From contig NZ_JAFBCA010000001.1 of the NCBI RefSeq assembly GCF_016907475.1, positions 1-64,000 of the forward strand: 64,000 nucleotides of DNA. Direction: 5' to 3'. Below the pieces are notes generated by a model that saw only the letters and a program-made list of their open reading frames with translations, was not told the DNA's origin and searched no databases. Source of the stretch: Nocardioides cavernae (lineage in GTDB: Bacteria > Actinomycetota > Actinomycetes > Propionibacteriales > Nocardioidaceae). This document shows positions 7,376 to 18,798 of the stretch, in pieces. The translations under genes and the position numbers were made by a program. The first letter of the stretch is position 1, and every line of letters begins with the position of its first letter.

Positions 7376-8474
7376 ACGTGACCGTCACATCCTTGTGCCA
7401 GGACTCCGTGACGTACTTCGTTCCCCAGCCCATCGCCGTGTAGAGGCCGTCCGCGCCGGTCGGTGAGTCGGCGTCCACCTCAAGGCCAACGCGGTCGCGG
7501 CCACGGGACGCGGCGTCGGCGATGATCGTGCGGAGCAGGCCGGTGGCCACCCCGCGGCCGCGCGCGGACTCGAGCACGCCGAGGTAGGCGACGTACGACC
7601 CGTCGGGCCCGGTGCCGCTCTCGCTCACCGTGCCGACCAGGGCGCCGGCCGGCTCGGGCTCGCCACCCTCCCCGTCGACGATCTCGGCCAGCCACCAGTG
7701 GTCCCAGCGGTGGCCCGGGTCCTCGCGGAGCCGGTGGATGAACTCGTCGAAGGTCTCCTCCGTCGAGTTGAAGTGGTCGGTGAACGCACCCTCGAGCACG
7801 TCGTGCACCGCGCGCAGGTCGCCCTCGTCGGGCATCCCGTCGGAGTCCGGGCCGCCCTGCCGCTCGACGAGGCGGAAGACGACTCCCTTGCGCTCCCAGC
7901 GCGCCGGGTCGGGCACGAGCTCGGCCTCGGCGGCCTCCACCGAGCGGCTCATCTGCCACCAGGTGCGGACCCGCTCGAAGCCGGCGTCGGCCAGCCAGCC
8001 GTGCTGCCGCTCGTCGTCGGCGAAGGAGCCGGTGTCGATCTGCTGCTCGGGCAGGCCGCGTGCCGCGCCGACCGCCCGCGCCTGCGCCTCGGCCCAGTCG
8101 AACAGCACCTCGCTGCAGCGGTCGGCCACCCGCTCGTCGACCTCGCGGCCGACGATGTGGACGAAGAGCATCCGGCCCTCGGCGCGGTCGTGGACGCTGC
8201 CCCAGGCCTGGATCCTGCCGTCGGGGTCGCGCACGACGAGGTTCTCGCGCATGGCCACGCCGCGCTCCGACACCTCGACCCGGACCTCGTCCTCGCCCGA
8301 GCCGGGCCAGCCGCGGCCGGCCCGCTCGTGGTCGCGCAGCAGCTCGGTCAGTCGCTCGACCGTCGCCGCGTCGTCACCGTCGGGCGTCTCGGCCATCCAG
8401 CCCGCTGGGAGTCCCGGGTCATCGGGCAGCGCGTCGACGGGGTCGCTCTCGAACCGGTTGTCCTCGGGGATCAC
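7374..8474 (-). CDS. Tandem GNAT-type acetyltransferase
   Basis: Predicted 366 residues with two GNAT-like halves. The C-terminal half has the acetyl-CoA binding motif ARGRGVATGLLRTI (R-x-x-G-x-G/A) after YLGVLES, and ends with the LYTAMGW motif. The N-terminal half is degenerate and lacks a clear pyrophosphate loop. This resembles MshD-like tandem GNAT proteins, but no mycothiol gene is adjacent, so the substrate is open. The frame extends to 8603, but that runs into a terminator hairpin; the GTG at 8474 is the first start clear of it. Confidence 0.72.
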   Translation of the reverse strand: MIPEDNRFESDPVDALPDDPGLPAGWMAETPDGDDAATVERLTELLRDHERAGRGWPGSGEDEVRVEVSERGVAMRENLVVRDPDGRIQAWGSVHDRAEGRMLFVHIVGREVDERVADRCSEVLFDWAEAQARAVGAARGLPEQQIDTGSFADDERQHGWLADAGFERVRTWWQMSRSVEAAEAELVPDPARWERKGVVFRLVERQGGPDSDGMPDEGDLRAVHDVLEGAFTDHFNSTEETFDEFIHRLREDPGHRWDHWWLAEIVDGEGGEPEPAGALVGTVSESGTGPDGSYVAYLGVLESARGRGVATGLLRTIIADAASRGRDRVGLEVDADSPTGADGLYTAMGWGTKYVTESWHKDVTVT

Positions 8475-8586
8475 GAGCGGCCATTGTTCCGTACGCGCTC
8501 CCGGGCGGTGCGCCAGCCACCTTTCCGACGTACGGAATGCAGGTGCGGCACCGCTCGCCGGCGCGACACGCCCTACACGCAGAAAC

Positions 8587-8638
8587 AGCGGTGGCCCAGC
8601 CACGTTCCCGGTGTCAGGAACGTGGCTGGGCCACCGCT
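8587..8638 (-). terminator. Intrinsic terminator with a perfect 22-base-pair stem
   Basis: Arms 8587-8608 and 8617-8638 are exact reverse complements around the loop CGGTGTCA. On the minus strand the stem is followed by GTTTCTG, a modest U-rich tail. It sits 14 bases past the stop of the gene at 8653, so it ends that transcript before the GNAT gene. Confidence 0.85.
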
Positions 8639-8652
8639 CAGGTCGAGGAGCC

Positions 8653-9270
8653 TCAGGCGCTCCGGTGGTCGCGGCGCGCGGCGGCGGCGCGGAGGGAGTC
8701 GAGCTCCGCGCGGAGGACGTCGATCTCGGCCTCGAGCTCGGCGACGATCACGATCGCCTCGGCGGCGCGGCCCTCGGCGTCGTCGCGGCCGCTGACGGCC
8801 TCGTCACGCCCGCGCTCGGCGGCGTCGGCACGACGTGCCTCCTGGCCGCGCTTGAGGGTCTGCTCGGCGGCGTTCTTCTGGGCGTTCGAGAGGGCGCGCT
8901 CGAGGACGTCGATGGCCTCCTCGCGCTCGTTGATCTTGCGGCGCATGTCGGCGGCGAAGGCGGCGGACTCGGCCGTACGACGCTCGGTCAGGACGCGGTA
9001 CTCCTGCGCCTGCACGGCGCGGTCGCGCGCAGCGTCGCGGCGGGCCTGCATGAGCTCGGAGTGGGTGATGCGGGTGGCGGCTGCTCCGGCGAGCACGGCC
9101 ACGACGGCAGCGACAGCGGTCAGTCCGGCCGACGAGGTCGCGAGCGCGCCGATCACGAGCGCCGCGCCGACGGCGAGGAGCGTGACGGCCACAGCCAGGC
9201 GCGTGCTGCGCTGGCGGCGACGAGCAGGCGTACGAGACGCCTGTGACTGCTGTGACTCCTGGGAAGGCAT
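8653..9270 (-). CDS. Membrane-anchored coiled-coil protein, function unknown
   Basis: Predicted 205 residues: an Arg/Gln-rich cytoplasmic start, two hydrophobic segments (about residues 25-45 and 48-65) forming a hairpin, then a long Ala/Glu/Arg heptad region from about residue 70 to the end, a likely coiled coil with ELEAEIDVLRAELDSLRAA at the tail. No catalytic motif is visible. The start is supported by TAGTCT six bases upstream (9277-9282, leaderless), and the gene ends in a strong terminator, so it looks monocistronic. A scaffold or cell-envelope role is possible but unproven. Confidence 0.7.
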   Translation of the reverse strand: MPSQESQQSQASRTPARRRQRSTRLAVAVTLLAVGAALVIGALATSSAGLTAVAAVVAVLAGAAATRITHSELMQARRDAARDRAVQAQEYRVLTERRTAESAAFAADMRRKINEREEAIDVLERALSNAQKNAAEQTLKRGQEARRADAAERGRDEAVSGRDDAEGRAAEAIVIVAELEAEIDVLRAELDSLRAAAARRDHRSA

Positions 9271-9279
9271 GGCGCCAGA

Positions 9280-9783
9280 CTAGGCGCGCGGGAGCCCGCC
9301 GTCCGTGCGACACGCACGCTCCAGGGCCAGCGAGGCGAGGGTCACCCCCGCCGCACCGGCGGCGGCGACCAGCGAGCGCAGGACCCAGCGGTCGGCGTAC
9401 TGCGACTCGTCGCCGAGCCAGCTGACCGCGTAGCCGACGTAGCCGGCGGTCACCGCGGCGCCGGCGAGGGCGCACGCTCGGGCCAGCACGAGGCGGTTGA
9501 CCGCCTGGTGCGGTTCGAGCCGTTCACCCCGCACGTGCACGGTCTGCCAGGTGTGCCAGGCGAGGAAGCCCATGATCGCGGCGACCATCACCAGCACCAG
9601 GGCCTGCGCCCAGGACACCAGCGGCGGCCGGCCGGCCACCGAGGTCATCACCGGGTGGATCGCCCACCCGAGCGCCAGCCCGACGACGATGGACGCCGTC
9701 ATGGCGCGCGCAGACGTGGGACGGAGCGTCCCGCGCGGCTCGTCAGGGTCCTCGTCGGGCGTGTCCGGGCCGGACCCCCTCAC
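9280..9783 (-). CDS. DUF3180-type membrane protein
   Basis: Predicted 167 residues with four hydrophobic segments (SIVVGLALGWAIHPV, ALVLVMVAAIMGFLAW, ACALAGAAVTAGYVGY, VAAAGAAGVTLASLAL). The pattern and its place directly after folK match the actinobacterial DUF3180 family, which has no known function. The GTG at 9783 abuts a dispersed repeat that fills the 61-base gap to folK; an ATG at 9702 is an alternative start that would drop the acidic N-terminus. Probably the last gene of the folate operon. Confidence 0.72.
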   Translation of the reverse strand: MRGSGPDTPDEDPDEPRGTLRPTSARAMTASIVVGLALGWAIHPVMTSVAGRPPLVSWAQALVLVMVAAIMGFLAWHTWQTVHVRGERLEPHQAVNRLVLARACALAGAAVTAGYVGYAVSWLGDESQYADRWVLRSLVAAAGAAGVTLASLALERACRTDGGLPRA

Positions 9784-9844
9784 TCGGGGTCCCCGCGGCG
9801 TCCTGTGGAGGAGCGCAGCGGAGGAGCAGGAGGTCGTGGGGTGT
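9784..9844 (+). repeat. Dispersed repeat family 3, copy 1
   Basis: CGGGGTCCCCGCGGCG, then GAGCGCAGCGGAGGAG, then GTCGTGGGGTG. A second copy with the same blocks in the same order lies at 39258-39324. In both, the repeat ends one base from a minus-strand GTG start. It contains a GGGG/CCCC hairpin. Confidence 0.65.
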
Positions 9845-10414
9845 TCACTCGACCTCGAGGGTGAGGTCCTCGCGCCTCTTCACACCCGAGGAGTCGGAGG
9901 CGTCGAGCAGCTCGGCGATCGGGCCGCGGTCGGGGAAGACCGCGTCGGGCTCGAGGTCGTGCCACGGCTGCAGGACGAAGGCGCGCTCGTGGGCGCGCGG
10001 GTGCGGCAGCCGCAGGAAGTCCTCGTTGGAGCGGCGGTCACCGACGACGATCAGGTCGACGTCGAGCGTGCGCGGGGCGTTGCGGATGTCGCTGCGCTCG
10101 CGGTCGAAGGCGTCCTCGATGGCCAGCGCACGCTCCATCAGCCGGGCCGCGGGGAGCGTGGTGTCGGCGAGCAGGACGGCGTTCAGGTAGGGGCGCGAGC
10201 CCTCGGGCGCGTCGACCGGCTCCGTCTCGTAGACCGGCGAGACGCCTGTGACGAAGAAGTCCGGGGTGTCCGCGAGCGCGTTGACCGCGCCCTGCAGGGA
10301 GCCCAGGCGTTCGCCGAGGTTGGAGCCCAGGCCGAGCACCACCCGGCGGATCGGGTGCATCTCCCCGGTGAGGGAGTCGGCGTCCACGATGTGGGGGTTG
10401 GGAGTCTCAGTCAT
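9845..10414 (-). CDS. folK: 2-amino-4-hydroxy-6-hydroxymethyldihydropteridine diphosphokinase
   Basis: HPPK transfers pyrophosphate from ATP to 6-hydroxymethyl-dihydropterin in folate synthesis. The 189-residue protein has the N-terminal LGLGSNLGERLGSLQGAV motif, YETEPV, and the signature RNAPRTLDVDLIVV with the metal-binding aspartates, then LPHPRAHERAFVL. A ~22-residue N-terminal extension precedes the conserved domain. Its ATG overlaps the folB stop by 8 bases. The products of folB and folK act consecutively. Confidence 0.96.
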   Translation of the reverse strand: MTETPNPHIVDADSLTGEMHPIRRVVLGLGSNLGERLGSLQGAVNALADTPDFFVTGVSPVYETEPVDAPEGSRPYLNAVLLADTTLPAARLMERALAIEDAFDRERSDIRNAPRTLDVDLIVVGDRRSNEDFLRLPHPRAHERAFVLQPWHDLEPDAVFPDRGPIAELLDASDSSGVKRREDLTLEVE

Positions 10415-10781
10415 GAGCGTTGCCTCGCGTTCTGGTGATCGTCAGCGCGACGTCCGAGTACGTCGCGTCGATGGGCGCATCAGGTTTGTGGAGCGTGACT
10501 CGCGCCCATTCAACACGAGTGTCCAACAGGCACACGTCCGTGATGCGTTGAGCGACGGTTTCTATCAGGTCGACCGGGTCGCGCTCGACGGCAGCCTTCA
10601 CGTCCGCCACCAGCGTGCCGTAGTTGACCGTGTCCACCAGGTCGTCGGAGGCAGCCGCAGGCCGGGTGTCGATGCCGAGCACCAGGTCGACCACGAAGAC
10701 CTGACCCTCGCGCCTCTCGAAGTCGAAGACACCGTGGTGGGCGAAGCACTCGATGCCCGTCACGGACAGCTCGTCGGTCAT
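10407..10781 (-). CDS. folB: Dihydroneopterin aldolase
   Basis: A 124-residue enzyme that converts 7,8-dihydroneopterin to 6-hydroxymethyl-dihydropterin. CFAHHGVFDFERREGQ carries the substrate-binding glutamate, VNYGTL is typical, and VTLHKPDAPI contains the catalytic lysine. Length is normal. ATGA overlap with folP upstream and an 8-base overlap with folK downstream show tight coupling in the ftsH-folE-folP-folB-folK order. Confidence 0.96.
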   Translation of the reverse strand: MTDELSVTGIECFAHHGVFDFERREGQVFVVDLVLGIDTRPAAASDDLVDTVNYGTLVADVKAAVERDPVDLIETVAQRITDVCLLDTRVEWARVTLHKPDAPIDATYSDVALTITRTRGNAHD

Positions 10782-11623
10782 GCCTGCCCTCCATCCATGG
10801 CTGCCACGACCGCCAGTGCGTCCCGCGTGGCTCGTACGTCGTGCACGCGCAGGAGGTCGACCCCACTGACGGCCAGCAGGGTGACCAGGGCGACGTGGGC
10901 GTGCTCGCGCTCGTCGACCGGCCGCGGCACGCCGTCGACGGCCAGCAGCGAGCCGAGGAACGACTTGCGGCTGGCACCCACCAGCAGCGGGCAGCCCAGC
11001 TCGCGCAGGCCGTCGAGCGCGGCGAGCAGCTCCCAGTTCTGGCCGGGCTTCTTGGCGAAGCCCAGTCCGGGGTCGAGGACGACCCGCTCACGCGGGACGC
11101 CGGCGGCGAGGACCGCGTCGAGCCGCTCGCCCAGCTCACGGCGTACGGACGCTACGACGCCGTCGGGGCCGTAGTCGGAGAAGTCGCGCATCCGGTCGGC
11201 GTGGGCGCGCCAGTGCATCGCGACGTAGGACGCGTCGCTGTCGGCGACGACGTCGAGGATCCGCGGGTCGGCGAGGCCGCCGGAGACGTCGTTGACGATC
11301 CCCGCGCCGGCGTCGATGGCCGCCGCGGCCACCTCGGCGCGCATCGTGTCGACCGACACCACCACGCCGTCGGTCGCCAGCTCGCGGATGACCGGGACGA
11401 CACGGCCGAGCTCCTCGGCGACCAGGGGGCGGGTCGCGCCCGGCCGGGTCGACTCGCCGCCTATGTCGAGGACGTCGGCGCCGTGCTCCACGAGGTGCCG
11501 GCCGTGGGCGACCGCGGCCTCGGTGGTGTCCCAGCGGCCGCCGTCGGAGAACGAGTCGGGCGTGACGTTGACGATCCCCATCACCCGGGTCGACCGGGCA
11601 GCAGGGGGCACGCCCTCGCTCAC
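10778..11623 (-). CDS. folP: Dihydropteroate synthase
   Basis: A 281-residue TIM-barrel enzyme joining 6-hydroxymethyl-dihydropterin pyrophosphate and p-aminobenzoate; the sulfonamide target. Motifs in order: [43 protein letters not shown] and GASRKSFLG. The GTG at 11623 overlaps the folE stop (GTGA) and puts the first motif at residue 15. A longer frame upstream overlaps folE in another frame and is not real. Confidence 0.96.
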   Translation of the reverse strand: MSEGVPPAARSTRVMGIVNVTPDSFSDGGRWDTTEAAVAHGRHLVEHGADVLDIGGESTRPGATRPLVAEELGRVVPVIRELATDGVVVSVDTMRAEVAAAAIDAGAGIVNDVSGGLADPRILDVVADSDASYVAMHWRAHADRMRDFSDYGPDGVVASVRRELGERLDAVLAAGVPRERVVLDPGLGFAKKPGQNWELLAALDGLRELGCPLLVGASRKSFLGSLLAVDGVPRPVDEREHAHVALVTLLAVSGVDLLRVHDVRATRDALAVVAAMDGGQA

Positions 11624-12236
11624 CTGGTGCCCGAGCGGATGAGCGCCATCGCCTCGGCGCGGGTCGCCTGGTGGGTGAGCATCATGCCGCGCACGGCCGA
11701 GGTGATCGTGCGGGCACCCGCCTTGCGGACCCCACGCATCGTCATGCAGAGGTGCTCGGCCTCGATGACCACGATGACACCGCGCGCCTCGAGGATCTCC
11801 ATCAGCGAGTCGGCGACCTGCGTGGTGAGCCGCTCCTGGACCTGCGGGCGCTTGGCGTAGACGTCGACGAGCCGCGCGAGCTTGGACAGGCCGGTGATCT
11901 TGCCGGTCTCGGCCGGGATGTAGCCGACGTGGGCCACCCCGGTGAACGGCACCAGGTGGTGCTCGCACATCGACCACAGCTCGATGTCACGCACCAGCAC
12001 CATCTCCTCGTGACCGAGGTCGAAGGTGGTGGTCAGCACGTCCCTCGGGCTCTGGCGCAGGCCCTGGGTGAGCTCGGCGTACGCACGGGCGACCCGCGCC
12101 GGCGTCTCGAGCAGACCCTCGCGCTCGGGGTCCTCGCCGATCGCGTACAGCAGCTCGCGCACGGCGGCCTCGGCCCGGGGCTGATCGAAGGCGGGCACGT
12201 CCTCCGGCGCGACCAGCGGCACGGTGACCGGGTCGG

Positions 12237-12240
<4 letters not shown>
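11620..12240 (-). CDS. folE: GTP cyclohydrolase I
   Basis: A 206-residue enzyme that opens GTP to 7,8-dihydroneopterin triphosphate, the first folate step. [20 protein letters not shown], then [20 protein letters not shown] with the zinc ligands Cys and His, then [13 protein letters not shown] with the second Cys, are diagnostic of type IA enzymes. The GTG start overlaps the ftsH stop (GTGA). The order ftsH-folE is common in actinobacteria. Confidence 0.97.
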
Positions 12241-14294
<2,054 letters not shown>

Positions 14295-14328
14295 AGGCAA
14301 CTTTCAGCGGTTCGGAGGTGAGGAGGCG

Positions 14329-14334
14329 AAACTA
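14329..14334 (-). promoter_or_regulatory. Candidate -10 box (TAGTTT) of the ftsH-fol operon
   Basis: TAGTTT on the minus strand lies about 35 bases before the ftsH GTG, implying a short leader that carries the GAAAG Shine-Dalgarno. Assigned by pattern only. Confidence 0.35.
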
Positions 14335-14419
14335 CACGCCACCGGGGCCCTCATTGTTTCAGGCGGGGTGAAGCGAGGCGACCCGTTCGAGGTCGGTGGC
14401 GTACTCGGCTCGCGCTCGC

Positions 14420-14971
14420 TCAGGAGTAGACATGGGGCGCGAGCGTGCCGATGTCGCGCAGGTTGCGGTAACGCTCGCGGTAGTCGAGGCCGTAGCCGAC
14501 GACGAACTCGTTGGGGATGTCCCAGCCGATGTACTTCGGCTCGACGGGCATCGAGAGCGCCTCGGGCTTGCGCAGCAGCGTGGCGATCTCGACGCTCGCG
14601 GGGCTGCGGCTCGAGAGGTTGTTGACCAGCCAGCTCAGTGTCAGGCCGGTGTCGATGATCTCGTCGACGATCAGCACGTCGCGGCCGCTGATGTCGGTGT
14701 CGAGGTCCTTGAGGATGCGGACCACGCCGCTGGACTTGGTGCCCGACCCGTAGGAGCTGACGGCCATCCAGTCCATCTCCAGGTGCCGCGGCATCGACCG
14801 CGCGAGGTCGGCCATCACCATCACCGCCCCCCGCAGGACGCCGACGACGAGCAGGTCGCGACCCTCGTAGTCCTCGGTGATCTGGAGGGCCATCTCGGCC
14901 AGTCGCTGCTGGATCTGCTCCTCGGTGAAGAGGATGTTGACCAGGTCGTTCTCCACGTGGGACGAGTCCAT
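14420..14971 (-). CDS. hpt: Hypoxanthine phosphoribosyltransferase
   Basis: A 183-residue purine-salvage enzyme making IMP/GMP from hypoxanthine/guanine and PRPP. VLIVDEIIDTGLTLSWL is the PRPP-binding motif, VVGVLRGAVMVMADL the early loop, and SSYGSGTKSSG the flexible loop over the active site; WDIPNEFVVGYGLDY binds the base. The start has TAGGCT seven bases upstream (14979-14984), a leaderless layout. It lies between tilS and ftsH, a common bacterial order. Confidence 0.95.
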   Translation of the reverse strand: MDSSHVENDLVNILFTEEQIQQRLAEMALQITEDYEGRDLLVVGVLRGAVMVMADLARSMPRHLEMDWMAVSSYGSGTKSSGVVRILKDLDTDISGRDVLIVDEIIDTGLTLSWLVNNLSSRSPASVEIATLLRKPEALSMPVEPKYIGWDIPNEFVVGYGLDYRERYRNLRDIGTLAPHVYS

Positions 14972-14999
14972 GGACGTCAGCCTAGGGGGCGACGGAGGA

Positions 15000-15081
15000 C
15001 ACCGTGCAGGCAGTTCGGCCCGGCACCGGTCGGCGGTGAGCGTGACCGCCGTGACTGGTGCCGCGAACTGCCTTCACGGTG
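15000..15081 (-). terminator. Long imperfect hairpin between tilS and hpt
   Basis: Outer arms 15000-15017 and 15064-15081 pair with one mismatch. Inner segments (GGCACC with GGTGCC, GCGGT with ACCGC) extend the stem. It overlaps the tilS stop codon and probably terminates or attenuates tilS transcription ahead of the hpt promoter. Confidence 0.65.
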
Positions 15082-16060
15082 CCTCGATGAGCAGCAGCCC
15101 GTCGCGGCGGAGGGCGCGGAGCGGGCCGGGGAGGTCGATCCACTTCTGGCCTCGCCAGCCGACGAGGAGCTCGTCGACGGCGAGGACGTGGTCGCGGGTC
15201 AGCTCGGAGGGCGGCGACCCGGCGTCGAGGGCGGCGCGGTGGAGGGCGCGGTGCCGGATCGACGTCGGCTCGAGGCGCAGGGTCTCGACGTCGAGGCCGC
15301 CGTCGCGGCGGGCGCGGGCGAGCGCGTGGTCGGTGAGGTCGTCGAGCAGGGCGGTGTCCTCGCGCAGCTGGTCCGCGGTGCGGGCGAGGGCCTCGGCGAT
15401 CCCGGGGCCGAGCTCGGCCTCGAGGACCGGCAGCACCCGGTCACGCACTCGCACCCGGGTGTAGCCCGGGTCGGCGTTGTGGGGGTCGGCCCAGGCCTCG
15501 AGCCCCTCCACCAGGCAGGCGGTGACGGTGTCGGCACGGCGTACGCCGAGCAGCGGGCGCGCGAAAACCCCGAACGACGGCCGCATGCCCTGCAGGGACC
15601 GGCCGCCCGAGCCGCGCGTGAGGCCGAGCAGCACCGTCTCGGCCTGGTCGTCGAGGGTGTGGCCGAGCAGCACGAGCCGTGCCTCGAGATGCTCGGCGAC
15701 CTGCTCCAGGACGGCGTACCGCGCCTCGCGGGCGGCAGCCTCCGGCCCCATCCCCGACGCGGCGTCGACGTCGACGCGCGCGGTGAGCGTCTCGTCGACG
15801 CCCATCGCCGCGAGCTGGGCGACGACCCGGTCGGCCTGCTCGGCAGAGCCGGCCTGCAGGCCGTGGTCGACCGTCACGCCGACCACGCGCAGGCCGACCT
15901 TGTGCCCCTCGAAGACGGTCGCGGACGCGAGGGCGAGGGAGTCTGCACCGCCGCTGCACGCCACGGCGACGGTCTCCCGCCTGCCTTCCCGAGCCTCGAG
16001 GCCGGACAGCGTCCGGCGGACCGGTAGCCGGACCGCCGCGACCGAGGGGTGGAGCGTCAC
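15074..16060 (-). CDS. tilS: tRNA(Ile)-lysidine synthetase
   Basis: A 328-residue enzyme that adds lysine to C34 of tRNA-Ile(CAU). The PP-loop VACSGGADSLALA near residue 33 binds ATP; VVGVTVDHGLQAGS, LLGHTLDDQAETVLLGLTRG and the RPLLGVRR segment follow the family order. Length is as expected for the short actinobacterial form without the full C-terminal domains. The GTG at 16060 overlaps the stop of the zincin-protease gene (GTGA), so the two are coupled. Confidence 0.95.
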   Translation of the reverse strand: MTLHPSVAAVRLPVRRTLSGLEAREGRRETVAVACSGGADSLALASATVFEGHKVGLRVVGVTVDHGLQAGSAEQADRVVAQLAAMGVDETLTARVDVDAASGMGPEAAAREARYAVLEQVAEHLEARLVLLGHTLDDQAETVLLGLTRGSGGRSLQGMRPSFGVFARPLLGVRRADTVTACLVEGLEAWADPHNADPGYTRVRVRDRVLPVLEAELGPGIAEALARTADQLREDTALLDDLTDHALARARRDGGLDVETLRLEPTSIRHRALHRAALDAGSPPSELTRDHVLAVDELLVGWRGQKWIDLPGPLRALRRDGLLLIEAP

Positions 16061-17073
16061 AGCACGCGGGCGACCCAGGCGTCGGGGTCGGTGATCTCGG
16101 CCTTGGACGGCAGGGTCTCGGGGCCCGTCCACACCGCGTTGAACTCCTCCATGCCGACCTTGTCGACGACGTGGCGGACGAACACGGCTCCGTCGCGGTA
16201 CTGCGCCATCTTGGCGTCGAGGCCGAGCAGCCGCCGCAGCAGCTTGTCGACCGAGCCGACACCCTTGCGACGCTGGTTGAACTTGCGGCGGATCTCCGCC
16301 ACCGACGGGATGACGGTGGGACCGACGCCGTCCATCACGACGTCGGCGTGGCCCTCGAGCAGCGACATCACCCCGGTGACCCGGTCGAGGATCTCCTTCT
16401 GCTCGGGCGATGAGACGAGGTCGATGATGCTGCCATTGCCGCCGCGGATCACGTCGGCGCCGCGGCGGAGCCCGTCGAGCAGCGCGCTCGGCTCGAGCGT
16501 GTCGGCGACCGCGTGCATCTGGGTCATCAGGTGCTGGCCGAGCCACGGGTTGGCCGTGAACTGCACTCGGTGGGTCTCCTCGTGGAGGCACACCCACAGC
16601 CGGAAGTCGGTCGGGTCGGCGCCGATCTCGCGCTCGACGTGGACGATGTTGGGCGCCACCAGCAGCAGCCGGCCGTACGGCTCGTGGAACGGGTCGAACT
16701 GCCCCAGCACCTTGCTGCTGAGGAAGCCGAGCATCAGGCCGACCTCGGCGCCCGTGACCCGGGTGCCGACGGCCTCGGCGAACGCCGACGGGGGGCCCTT
16801 CTTCTCGATGAGCTTGTCCACGACCGGGGTCAGGAGCTTGGCGAAGCCGTCGGCGTTGGCGCGCAGCCAGCCCCTGCGGTCGACGACCAGCACCGGCGCG
16901 GTGCCGGCCTCGGTGTGCAGGCCGGTGAACTCACGGACCAGCGGGGTCGAGCGCGTCGCGCCCTCGCGGAGCTCGACGACGGCCGCAGCCGCCTCGTCGG
17001 GCGACACGTCCGGCCCCGGTCCGGCCACCCGGGCTCCCACGGTGACGGCGAAGTCCCAGTCCACGAGGTTCAT
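16057..17073 (-). CDS. Zinc-dependent metalloprotease (DUF2342/zincin_2 family)
   Basis: Predicted 338-residue cytosolic protein. VCLHEETHRVQF near residue 163 is an HExxH zinc motif with a conserved downstream Arg, and LLEGHADVVMDGVG near residue 241 would supply the third ligand. This family sits beside tilS or dacB across actinobacteria and has been mislabelled as an F420-associated protein; its substrate is unknown. TAGGGT six bases upstream of the ATG suggests leaderless initiation. Coupled by GTGA overlap to tilS. Confidence 0.85.
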   Translation of the reverse strand: MNLVDWDFAVTVGARVAGPGPDVSPDEAAAAVVELREGATRSTPLVREFTGLHTEAGTAPVLVVDRRGWLRANADGFAKLLTPVVDKLIEKKGPPSAFAEAVGTRVTGAEVGLMLGFLSSKVLGQFDPFHEPYGRLLLVAPNIVHVEREIGADPTDFRLWVCLHEETHRVQFTANPWLGQHLMTQMHAVADTLEPSALLDGLRRGADVIRGGNGSIIDLVSSPEQKEILDRVTGVMSLLEGHADVVMDGVGPTVIPSVAEIRRKFNQRRKGVGSVDKLLRRLLGLDAKMAQYRDGAVFVRHVVDKVGMEEFNAVWTGPETLPSKAEITDPDAWVARVL

Positions 17074-17079
17074 GTCCTG

Positions 17080-17085
17080 ACCCTA
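17080..17085 (-). promoter_or_regulatory. -10 box (TAGGGT) of the zincin-tilS unit
   Basis: TAGGGT on the minus strand, 6 bases before the ATG at 17073; predicts a leaderless mRNA. Confidence 0.5.
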
Positions 17086-17124
17086 GCCGGGGGCGAAGAA
17101 TGAGCCCGCGGCATTGGGGAAGGA

Positions 17125-17178
17125 GGTCGAGTGGCCCCGCGGCCGAGCCTGCGAGGCCGCGACGGGGCGTATCGAGAC
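17125..17178 (-). repeat. Dispersed intergenic repeat family 1, copy 3
   Basis: Read on the minus strand: GTCTCGATACGCCCCGTC, CGGCCTCGCAGGCTCGGCCG, CACTCGACC. Lies after dacB and before the zincin gene on the same strand. Confidence 0.6.
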
Positions 17179-17207
17179 CCGGGAGCCCGGCCGTGCTCGA
17201 CCGCCCG

Positions 17208-18671
17208 TCAGTCCGAGCAGCGGCAGGCGGCGAGGGAGGCTGCGGCGCGGTCGAGGGCCTCCTGCGAGTCGTAGCTCTCGATCGGCGGGGACTTGTCCGC
17301 CCCGAAGACGAAGGCGAGCGGCTGCCCCTCGCGGTCGACGGCGATGCCGGCGAGGGCGTGCACGCCGGTGAGCGTGCCGGTCTTGGCGCGCACGAGGCCG
17401 CGGGCGACGGCCGGGCCCTCGGCGAAGCGGTAGGTGAGCGACCCGGTGAACCCGGCGACGGGCATCCCGGTGACCAGGCTGCGCATCCCCTCACCGTCCG
17501 GGCCGGCGGCGTGCTGGATCAGGTCGATCAGCAGGGACGTCGAGACCCGGTTGCGCCGCGACAGGCCGGAGCCGTCGTACACCTCGGCGCCGGCGACGTC
17601 GATCCCGAGCCCGCCGAGGGTGTCGAGCACCCCGGCGGCGCCCGCCTCGAACGACCCGGTGCCGGAGGTGGCGAGACCTACCTGGTGGCCCACCACCTCG
17701 GCGCCCTCGTTGTCGCTGACGTCGAGGATCCGCTCCGCGACCTGCGACAGCGGCGCGCTCTCGACGGAGGCGAGCTCCTCGGCGCCGGCCGGCGCGACGA
17801 CCCGCTGCGGCTGCCCGTTCACGCGGAGCCCCGCGGCGCGCAGGCCGTCGGCGAAGACCTGGGCGGCCGCCAGCGACGGCTCGTCGGACTTGAGGTCGCT
17901 GTCGGGCTCGTCGCCGCCGTCGACCATGAGCGCGGTGATCGGGCTGACGATGTCGTCCGGGACGTAGTCGCGCCGCCAGGCCGGGTTGTCGGTCGGGCCG
18001 CTGAAGAGGCTGTCGTCGAAGCGGACCCGGACGCGTCCCTGGCCGCCGAGTGCCTCGGCGACCTGCAGGGCGAGCGTGGTCACGTCGGCGCGGGCGGGGT
18101 ACGTCGACTCGGCCTCGGCGACCGTGAGGGACCTGCTGGCCAGCAGCGGGTCTCCCCCGCCGACCAGCACGACGTCGCGAGGGCCCGTGCCGCGCACGAC
18201 GCGCGTGGTGAAGGTGTGGTCGGGCCCGAGCACGTCCAGTGCGGCGCCCAGGGTGAGCAGCTTCGTGGTCGAGGCAGGCAGGTAGCGCCCGTCGCCGGTC
18301 GTCCACTCGGCCGAGCCGGGGGCCAGGGGTGCGACCGCCCCCACGACGTGCTTGCCCAGGTCGGGGTCGGCCAGGTCGTCGGAGACGGCCGCGGCGACCC
18401 GGTCCGGGACGAGGGCGCCCGCGGTGTCGAGGGCGACGGCGTGGTCGGTCGGCGGCGTCCACTCGGGCAGGTCGAGGCCGGCGGGCGCGGGCACCTGCTC
18501 CGGCTCGGTCTGCGGGTCGGCGGCCAGCCCCGGCAGGTAGCGCTGGCCCCACTCGAAGCGGTAGGCGCCCACTCCCGCCGCCAGCAGGGTCAGGACGAGG
18601 ACGGTCGGCAGCCAGTGCCACACCGACCACCGGCGTCGCCGCGGGCCGGAGTGGCGTAGGTCACGTCCCAC
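17208..18671 (-). CDS. dacB: D-alanyl-D-alanine carboxypeptidase/endopeptidase (PBP4 family)
   Basis: A 487-residue class C penicillin-binding protein that trims or cleaves peptidoglycan cross-bridges outside the membrane. One N-terminal membrane segment (about residues 17-35) anchors it. The active-site motifs are SxxK in [11 protein letters not shown], SxN in [10 protein letters not shown] and KTGT in [11 protein letters not shown], with the large PBP4 insertion between the first two. The GTG at 18671 has a GAGAGGG Shine-Dalgarno; an ATG at 18698 is possible. Divergent from ppa. Confidence 0.92.
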   Translation of the reverse strand: MGRDLRHSGPRRRRWSVWHWLPTVLVLTLLAAGVGAYRFEWGQRYLPGLAADPQTEPEQVPAPAGLDLPEWTPPTDHAVALDTAGALVPDRVAAAVSDDLADPDLGKHVVGAVAPLAPGSAEWTTGDGRYLPASTTKLLTLGAALDVLGPDHTFTTRVVRGTGPRDVVLVGGGDPLLASRSLTVAEAESTYPARADVTTLALQVAEALGGQGRVRVRFDDSLFSGPTDNPAWRRDYVPDDIVSPITALMVDGGDEPDSDLKSDEPSLAAAQVFADGLRAAGLRVNGQPQRVVAPAGAEELASVESAPLSQVAERILDVSDNEGAEVVGHQVGLATSGTGSFEAGAAGVLDTLGGLGIDVAGAEVYDGSGLSRRNRVSTSLLIDLIQHAAGPDGEGMRSLVTGMPVAGFTGSLTYRFAEGPAVARGLVRAKTGTLTGVHALAGIAVDREGQPLAFVFGADKSPPIESYDSQEALDRAAASLAACRCSD

Positions 18672-18798
18672 CCTTTTCGACCCTCTCGCTTCGCGCATCG
18701 GGGCCATTGTGCGCGACACTGCCCCCGTACCCATGCGTCGGGCCGGGCCCGACGCGGCAGAGCGGCCCGATGGCGTGCCGCAGAGTGTGGAGGAAGAC